Shown here: positions 57,250-64,000 of the stretch, piece after piece | Numbering within the stretch: the first letter of the stretch is position 1 | Layout of the letters: the number at the start of each line of letters is the position of its first letter | From: Cytidiella melzeri | Taxonomy: Eukaryota; Basidiomycota; Agaricomycetes; Polyporales; Irpicaceae | Length of the DNA: 64,000 bases | Assembly: GCA_022592445.1 (NCBI GenBank) | Contig: JABYQR010000199.1 | Coordinates: 1-64,000 of the forward strand | Direction of reading: 5' to 3' | The notes under the pieces: model-generated | Told to the model about the DNA's origin: nothing | Databases searched by the model: none | Seen by the model: the letters and a program-made list of their open reading frames with translations, nothing else | Position numbers and translations under genes: made by a program

Positions 57250-58081
57250 CCAAAACAAGCTATTTCTACATGACTCTGCATCTCCGAGTCATTCATTGTA
57301 CCCGGATGACTGATTAGTAAGTAACCTCGGCAGCTTCTACAAAGGAATCCTCGGTGACAACCTCATGGAATTTGGTACCAACAAGGACAAGCATCTTGAC
57401 AATCTTGAGAGTGTTGCCTTCACCAACACGCAGACTGAGGTTGCGGACGCAATGCTCGGCATTGTCACCATTATGACCACCAATGAAGAATGATCCGGCC
57501 AGTCCAACCAGTGATGTTATACTTTTCCGAGTCTTCATTCCGTATTCCATCAATTTGTTGTCACGGTTCTGTCTCTGTGACCCAATATCCTACGAGCTCG
57601 TATAATGCATCATGGTTTCCCGAGGTGTGGCTGCATGCATCCGAGTCATTCTCACATTCCATTCTGCGCTGTAGATAGTAATACATATGTTGTCTGCTGA
57701 AAATTCAACTGCTTGCTATCTTTGCACAATGTTCCACACAATGGCATTGACTGAGAAACATTTCACCTGCGTGCACAGCACATGCGGACATCAGCAGAAC
57801 AACAGATGACACTCGCACATGCTCTTCAACTGCTCACTATGGCATTTTTGGATGTCGTGAAACTTCTGGGAAAGATAGTCCAGTGCAGACAACTACCATC
57901 TAATTGGAACTCTTGCTACACAGATGTCATCACAGGCACATTCAGGTGAGAACCACTTCTGTCAAACAAATGGGCAGTGGTACCAGCAAGAATCTTTTGC
58001 CCCGATTGTCTCTCCACCACTCGTCCGACGCGTGAGAACCTCTGTGTTCCATCCAACGCAACTGATAATGCATTTAGAAAG
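57250..58081. other. Stretch without a supported gene; possible lost exon at 57318-57494
   Basis: 57318-57494 on the plus strand reads as an open, protein-like stretch that fits the carboxy end of the upstream family, but no in-frame splice joins it to 57249. The remainder shows only short frames. Confidence 0.45.
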
Positions 58082-58613
58082 TGTCGTGGATGGCCCAACT
58101 AGCCCTTATTTTTCGCATTTTACCTCTAGTTTACACCTTGCAACACCCTTGCAACCCCTTTGCAAACCCCTTGCGCGTCACTCACAGGTGTGGGAATGGA
58201 ATACAATAACTGGTCTCCTTTTATAAGATTCTCTCACAAGTAGAGGTCTTGGCAGAGTCCAGACAATAGCTATTGTTCTCCTTCAAGTAGTTCTATTGTT
58301 CTTTGTTCACACGGCCTCTTGCAAAGCCTGCCCTGAACATGGTCTGTGCACAGGTCCCTGAAGTCTATATATACTGCTGCATGTATGCTCCTAGCCCCCC
58401 ATCTCGACCTCTTGGTCTTTACTGGGCTAGGTAAGCCATCCCCTCCTGTACTATATAGCTGGTAGTACAAATACTAACTTGGTCTTTACTGGGCTAGATA
58501 CCTGAATAAGGTTTATAGTTGGTGAGAGCATTGTGCTACATGCCTGCCACCACCTCATCGTCGTCTTCCACTTTGTGTCCCTAGTTGCTGCAACGAGCTC
58601 TGTCTCTGTGACA
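58082..58613 (+). mobile_element. LTR family A, internally deleted (LTR-A5)
   Basis: Starts TGTCGTGGATGG and ends CTCTGTGACA but lacks about 240 bp of the upstream (U3) half, between about 58150 and 58180 of this copy. The TATA region, leader and intron-like cassette remain. Its right end abuts an LTR-C fragment. No clear target duplication (GAAAG against CACAG). Confidence 0.8.
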
Positions 58614-58976
58614 CACAGATAAGGAAAGGGGTGTATCAGCGCATCAGAGGGCGCATCAGCGCATCAATGATGAAGTGCACATCAATTGATAGGCACTGAT
58701 ATAAGCACCGGAATAAGTGCCAGATAAGCGCCAGATAAGCGCCAGATAAGCACCTAAATATTTCCAACAATACCGTTGCCTGTAATGGCAAGTCTTGTAG
58801 AAACATTGAAAATCTGTGACACACTGTAGTCTATCAGAGCCAACATTGATAGCCTCACAACTGCACTAGCAGCATTGAGTTGTGTAAATTTGATAGACTA
58901 TCTTATACCGTGAAAGATCTGACTGTCTTTCTGAGTCTACATCGGAACTCATACAGTAGATAGCATTGTGGGCGCT
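58614..58976. repeat. LTR family C fragment followed by its 155-bp adjoining repeat
   Basis: 58614-58821 matches the right part of LTR-C (CACAGATAAGGAAAG to AATCTGTGACA). 58822-58976 matches 49981-50143. Confidence 0.8.
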
Positions 58977-59018
58977 ACATAGGAAAGTACCCCTTCCTGA
59001 TGTGGTCTCCGCATCATT

Positions 59019-59123
59019 TATAAGACTCACTCAGATCAATGCAACGCTACAGCTTTTGATCACCATCTCTTCGTCTGACCGCCACCTCAGTCTCGCTCTC
59101 TACACTCTCATACCTTTCTAATA
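59019..59123 (+). repeat. Diverged copia-type LTR remnant
   Basis: TATAAGACT, GATCAATGCAACG, CTTTTGATC and CTCGCTCTCT occur in the same order and spacing as in the copia LTR of copies 1 and 2, but with many changes and no internal region. It is an old solo LTR of a related family, in plus orientation. Confidence 0.7.
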
Positions 59124-60078
59124 ATTTCTACAAAATCAAGGAACTTTTTGTTTTTTGAAGGCAATTTCACCGGTCACATGATCTGTCCAAGGTTGGTGGC
59201 GTCTAAGTGACGTGCACCATAGTTCGAATTCACTTTGAGCGAATTCATTGGCATGATCACTTGCTACTTCATCTAATCATTCACAGCTCACACTACACTA
59301 GTCCGCACCCTCGGTGATAGTACAAGCTCTTTAGGTCCAGGAAATGGCGAAAACGAGGACCTCTAGCAAATTCAGTTTCGCGCGGACTAGAAGGCTCGTT
59401 GCACTCGTGGTCAATCCCCATCCTGTATGTCAACGCGTGTCGCATTTTAGCTGTTTCGACTTGAACTAATAGGGCGTGCGGGACAGAGAATACATACATC
59501 TCAGCTAGGGCCAGCTAGTACTCGTACTCGCGGAAGTGTTGTAACTGCACGAGTTGGGCGAATTCAGCATCACGATGGACCACCTGTCTACACAACGATT
59601 CAGGTGAACATCGAGGCATCGTTCTTTCTGTCCATGAGGTCGTAACATCTCTGGCTATAGGCCATTTCTGTAGCTCCCGCTGGCACGGGGCCTGAGCGGT
59701 CCACTGCAACTGGCGTCGAAGAACACAACATTAGGCCCGACTCTCAGGTATGTATTTGCTTTGACACATCGTAGGTTTTCTCAACATTTCTAGAGTACAA
59801 CAACAACTACAACAACCACTCTACCCACTTCGTCCCATATCTTAAGATCCTCCAGACGCAGAAAGGTAAGTACGTCGTCTCAGAATAAATGGAGGTATAC
59901 TCAAAGACAATGCTAGTGCAAGTCCATCAATGACGCAGATGTCGGGCTTGTCAATGTCAGTGCCTTCATCTCCAACTGCAGCTAAACGGTTGATTTTACG
60001 ACATATTGGTTTGACTCGCAGCTCAAAGATGACCTCAAAGCTCTTCATCGTAGCACTTATCCGCGCACGGGTGGCAGC
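59124..60078. other. Intergenic stretch, no supported gene
   Basis: Short frames only. It marks the change from repeat island to unique sequence and must hold the promoter of the following gene; upstream non-coding exons are possible. Confidence 0.4.
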
Positions 60079-61209
60079 ATGTCAACTATATTGTCCCTTT
60101 CACGTAGCTCTTCCTATTCGCTCTCATCGCAAGTGGTCCGTCGTGGTACAGTCCACAGGCGCAATTTACACCGAGGGCACGCACGGCTTGTGAGTTCACC
60201 ACCTGATGCAATCCGGCTTATCGAAATGATGTACTTGCAGGTACAGGTACAGCCTGAACAAAACTACAGTGATTACACTACAAGTACCGATAGCTCAGCA
60301 TACGTCACTGCTGCCACGCACCTCGACGAGAGCTCGACTAGTCACGTTTCAGTTGACGAATGCATCCTTCAAGCGATAGACACCTCTTCCGGGGCCGCGT
60401 TTGATACAATCCACTTGAGGAGTCTGGGAGAAATTGACCTACACAGCCTAGACCTCGGCGCTCAACGCACAGACTCTACATACCCCCCAGTTACAAGAAA
60501 TTCTTGGTCTTCTCAAATTCCTCCTTGGAAGATTGGACAGGATGTTCAAGTCAGCGAAATCCCTACGCTGATACTAACGGAACCTACTCCAATGATTCCT
60601 CAGTCGCCGGTCTTCATACCTCAATCTCCGATAACGGTCCAACAGTTTTTCTCTGCGGCAGCATCCACTGGCCCAAGACGTGTTCCAGCAGAGACGAAAT
60701 TACGCCGACCGGGTCCGACACACACATCGCCATCTGGTTATCTTGCGCCCTCCTTGACGTCTTGCAGCGACTGCGGTCTCGTTGAATTTGATCAAGGACT
60801 TCAATGTCAGAAATGCAATCGTCGTCGGCTAGCTTGCAAAGTCTGGTATGATCGGGCTACCGACGGCGGGCAGCGACGACGGTGGCTCACCGAACCCTAC
60901 ATTCGACCTGGCAAGTGCAACGAAACGAACCGTGAGATACCGACAACACGCGATCTCACTATCTTTGGGTACCCCGCTGCACTATGCTCGTCAGACTACA
61001 GACTAGGAAGGACACCCGATGCGCCGTACCCCCGCCAACGAATTGTATGGGATATCTGGAAGACTATAAAAAGAAGGCTGGTACAGGCTCGGCAGAAACT
61101 CGCGATACAGCGCAGCGTATCATCAGTCCGTCAAACGCTCGACGCATCCGCCAAGCCACTTCGCCACCACCTCCGCAGTCCAGTGCCATTCAAGCCTGTC
61201 GTCGTTTGA
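60079..61209 (+). CDS. Putative zinc-ribbon protein of unknown function
   Basis: A 376-codon single-exon frame. The first half is Ser/Thr/Pro-rich and probably disordered. Residues near 230-265 hold two CxxC pairs (SCSDCGL and CQKCNRRRLAC) followed by a Trp- and Arg-rich stretch (WYDRATDGGQRRRW), which would suit a small zinc ribbon. The last 100 residues are basic (KTIKRRLVQARQKLAIQ). The start is uncertain because the protein may begin in an upstream exon. No family is recognised. It could be nuclear, judging by composition only. Confidence 0.5.
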   Translation: MSTILSLSRSSSYSLSSQVVRRGTVHRRNLHRGHARLVSSPPDAIRLIEMMYLQVQVQPEQNYSDYTTSTDSSAYVTAATHLDESSTSHVSVDECILQAIDTSSGAAFDTIHLRSLGEIDLHSLDLGAQRTDSTYPPVTRNSWSSQIPPWKIGQDVQVSEIPTLILTEPTPMIPQSPVFIPQSPITVQQFFSAAASTGPRRVPAETKLRRPGPTHTSPSGYLAPSLTSCSDCGLVEFDQGLQCQKCNRRRLACKVWYDRATDGGQRRRWLTEPYIRPGKCNETNREIPTTRDLTIFGYPAALCSSDYRLGRTPDAPYPRQRIVWDIWKTIKRRLVQARQKLAIQRSVSSVRQTLDASAKPLRHHLRSPVPFKPVVV

Positions 61210-62070
61210 GAAGCTCCTACATCCTGACTGGGGCATATCCTTTAGCCTTACCCCCAGTGTGCCGACGCATCTGCCTCTCATTCTATTCCATCTGCATTAC
61301 TAGCCTTGTAACGAATTGCGGAGGGATCCTACTACAGCCATTCTAGCGACCGACCGACCGACCGACCGGGCACAAAGTCCATATTTGTATTTTTTGAGGA
61401 GTCGAATCTAGATTTTTTTTATTGTAAACTCCCACGTGCAATCGTGACCTTTGAAAGTACACGTCTGTGTTGAGATGAACGGTGCGATTTCCGTCGAGCC
61501 TGCAAATGCGCGTTGACAGTGTTTGTATTCGGGAGTTGCGGGAACGTAAAGTGCAAACGGATTATGATACCCACAACTTGAACTCCTACCTTCCCGTCAG
61601 CTATTCCCTAAAGTCTGCCTGTGTACAAAAACACTAGAACACCCATTCTCGAAAGATGGTAAGTGATATGGGATGGGCCCCCGACTGGTCTCAAACCACG
61701 CGGTTCATGTTCTGTCTGGTCTGGCATATCCAGAGAAAGGGATTTTGATTTTTTGTATCATCCGCAGTGCTCCGCTGCGCGGTACCTCGACGATGACTTA
61801 CCAGGTCGTCATCATCAAAGTTTCGGGGTTAGTTCGTCCGTAGCCCACGTTATCTTATCTTATCTTAACAACTTAACACGCACGGTCTTCCAACATGGAT
61901 TCACGCACAAAAGCCAAGCACACCCGAGCAAGAAAAATCAAAAGGGGGGTTCATTCCATTCTCTCAAAGCAAATACAGTAAGTACATCACAGCAAAGCTC
62001 TCTCACCATCAAACAAAAAACATAAAACATAAACAACCCCCGCCCTCCCCCCACCGCTCCCCCCCAACCC
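61210..62070. other. Intergenic stretch with a (GACC)n microsatellite
   Basis: 61347-61367 is a GACC tetranucleotide run. TTATC repeats lie near 61854. It holds the converging 3' ends of the zinc-ribbon and transporter genes and no supported frame. 62030-62070 is a C-rich run typical of a fungal 3' flank. Confidence 0.5.
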
Positions 62071-64000
62071 TCAAACCGGAGGCGCACACCCAAACGAAGT
62101 AGCCGCCCCCGCCGACTCGAACGTCACCTGAATCGACTTTCCAGACCCATACATCCCCAAACAAGCCATAGCCGCAGAAGCCAAAAACAACACCAAGTTA
62201 AAAACCTTGTACACCGCCCTCACACCCTCACCCCCCCTACCACCAACCTCCTTACCACTCCCGCTACCCCCGCCCTTAATGGCTCTAACCCACCTAGAAA
62301 CATCCCACCACGTATCCCCCGGATCGTTCCTGGAAGCATCGAGACGCATGTGGAAAGCAGCGTAGAGGAGGGGTGGGAATGTGTATGTGAATTGCATTAT
62401 GCAGACTGCTGCTACGAGTCCGGAGATTGTTTGCACTTGGGGGATCGCTGAGGCTACTATGAATGCTGTTATCGGCGAAGGGCGAAGGGGGAAAGATAGG
62501 ATAGGATAAGGAGAGGGAAGGGGGAAGGGGGAGGGAAAGGGGTGTGTTTTAGTGGGGAGTGTTGTGGAAGAGGATGGGATTTTTTGGACGTACCGAGGGC
62601 CCAGTATACGACGACCATGACTACGAGTGCAAAACAAAAACAATAAAAAAGAGAGTGAGTGAGCAAGGTGCTTTTTTGGGATTGAAAGAAAGTTACACTT
62701 ACTAGACCAATAAACATGTCCTCTCCTACTCATCAAAGACGGTCCTCCAAACCACTGTTCAACAACATGATAATACGCAACCTCTAAAAAAAACCCCAAA
62801 CCAAAACCACCAACATTCAGCCTGGAGTTAAAAAGAAAAAGGCAACGCTGGTCAACAGCTCAGAGGACACGTACTGATCCCAATGTTACCGTACAACCCC
62901 GCAGCGATGATACCGGTGACGAGCCCGAGCGAGTTACCCACGGTCTGCCACGCGAACGCGCTGACGCCTTGGTAGGCTATCGGCAGAGTGAATTGGCCTT
63001 GGAAAGAGTACACGAACACGCCGAACATCATGTACACCGTGCCGATGAGAAGTTGAGCGCAGCACTGCAGCGTGTAGGGTGAGGTGAGGTGAGGTGAGGT
63101 GAGGTGAGGTTTTCCACGGTTTAAAAAACAAACATTTGGGTGGGTGAGAAAAAAAATATGAGAAAGAGGACTGAAACTGACCATGGCTTTCCAAAAATCC
63201 ATAGGCCTCCTCATCTCAGCCATAAACTCTGGAAAGATCATCGCTCCACCGTACGCAAACACCATCTGCATGATCCCGTTCACTTTGGCGAACAACGGTA
63301 AATGTGTAAACGCGGTTTTGACGACAGGTGCGGGGTCGAGGCCGTACGCCGCTTTGGCCCCTGCAAAGTTGGGTGCAGAGTGTGCGACGACGCCCATTGT
63401 GATGAAGATCGTGAGAAGGTTCAACCAGACTGCCCTAAAAAGAGAAATGTGTCAGAATAGTGAGGGAGAGAGGAATGAGAATGTGTTTTTGTTTTTGTGA
63501 TACTTACATGTTGGCGAGCCATCCGAAGCTTTTTAGGGTACGGATTTGGCCGATGACCATGCCGAACAATGCCCACATGAGGATCTGGATCGAGAAGCAG
63601 AATTCGTGGCTGACGGCGATTTGGGCGACGCTTTGGGCGTTGGAGAGGCAGATCGTGCCGACCTAACGAGAGCGACACACGTAAGCTTGGAAAATGAGTG
63701 GGGGAGCAAAAAGAAAAAAAAAGACGAACGTTGATGATGAGTTGGAGAGATTGCAGGACGGCGCAGAGGTTTTTGAACCAGGAGCCAAAGATGCGCTCTC
63801 CCAGGTCTGCGTACGTTCTGATGGGGTAGTGTTCCGAGTCCAAGGCACAGAAGAGTTTCCAGAGAAGCAACCCGGTGTAGCATGCGACGAAGCCCACTGG
63901 AAAGGGTGATGTCAATCTAGTCGAGGGGAAATGCAGAAAGATATACGCACTGACGATGTAGAGAATGACACCTGGGACGTAGCCGACTTGACTGAACGCG
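62071..64000 (-). CDS. Amino-acid transporter (AAAP/AVT type), amino end outside window
   Basis: In-window exons on the minus strand: 64000-63951, 63896-63730, 63662-63508, 63434-63182, 63064-62875, 62783-62703, 62620-62594 and 62465-62071, about 439 residues with frame kept. Only the amino terminus is missing. Family signs: GYVPGVILYIVMGFVACYTG, RTYADLGERIFG, LQSLQLIIN then VGTICLSNAQS, VIGQIRTLKSFGWLAN, FAYGGAMIFPEFMAEMRRP, FSFQGQ-like SFQGQFTLPIAYQGV, NIGIKVAYYHVV, VYWALAFIVASAIPQV and FTYTFPPLL. About ten membrane segments are visible. AVT-type carriers move neutral amino acids across the vacuolar or plasma membrane; substrate and direction cannot be read. Intron 63065-63181 contains a GGTGA minisatellite. 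Confidence 0.88.
63078..63110. repeat. GGTGA pentanucleotide repeat in a transporter intron
   Basis: About six tandem copies of GGTGA within the 117-bp intron. Read on the coding strand it is CT-rich and close to the 3' splice site, where it may act as part of the polypyrimidine tract. Confidence 0.8.

Noticed and set aside
57314..57553. 79-codon minus-strand frame
   Set aside because: The plus strand of the same stretch reads as a better protein-like segment related in style to the upstream gene.

Overview
The window is fungal nuclear DNA, almost certainly from an agaricomycete (mushroom-type basidiomycete). The genes are dense and split by many 50-65 bp GT-AG introns. The recognisable proteins (Utp14, coatomer delta, SMC4, a cyclopropane-fatty-acid-synthase-like methyltransferase, an AVT-type amino-acid transporter) are ordinary fungal housekeeping genes. 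The repeats carry protein families I know mainly from Agaricomycetes, such as DUF6589 and a multi-copy family with a DDVSGN motif. I saw no tRNA, rRNA or CRISPR array. All exon joins were read by eye from frame and splice signals, not from transcripts.

Layout. 1-8.6 kb is nested repeats: the end of an LTR (family A), a broken Ty1/copia element (copy 1) carrying a solo LTR of family B, a degenerate tandem array carrying a solo LTR of family C, then a small secreted-protein gene. 8.65-14.82 kb is a compact segment bounded by 23-bp perfect inverted repeats. It holds a RecQ-like helicase and, converging on it, a seven-exon DUF6589 gene. It looks like an undescribed DNA transposon and is the most interesting object here. 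15.1-15.4 kb holds an EF-2 pseudogene fragment. 16-37.7 kb is a gene-rich housekeeping block: UTP14(-), a membrane protein(-), coatomer delta(-), the methyltransferase(+), SMC4(+) and a protein kinase(-).

38.4-59.1 kb is a second repeat island. It holds a second secreted-protein paralogue, a full-length copia element with identical LTRs (copy 2), more of the tandem array, a Ty3/gypsy remnant, a 675-bp CACTA-like element nested in an LTR, a DDVSGN-family pseudogene and an intact uncharacterised gene. The last two each carry a solo family-A LTR inside an intron, close to the 3' splice site. 60-64 kb returns to ordinary genes: a putative zinc-ribbon protein(+) and an amino-acid transporter(-) cut by the right edge.

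The housekeeping genes are not an operon and share no single pathway. The repeat islands record ordered insertions: the array and secreted-protein unit is oldest, copia and LTR-C went into it, and LTR-A and LTR-B went into copia copy 1. LTR families A and B share an unusual leader in which an intron-like cassette is flanked by a direct repeat.
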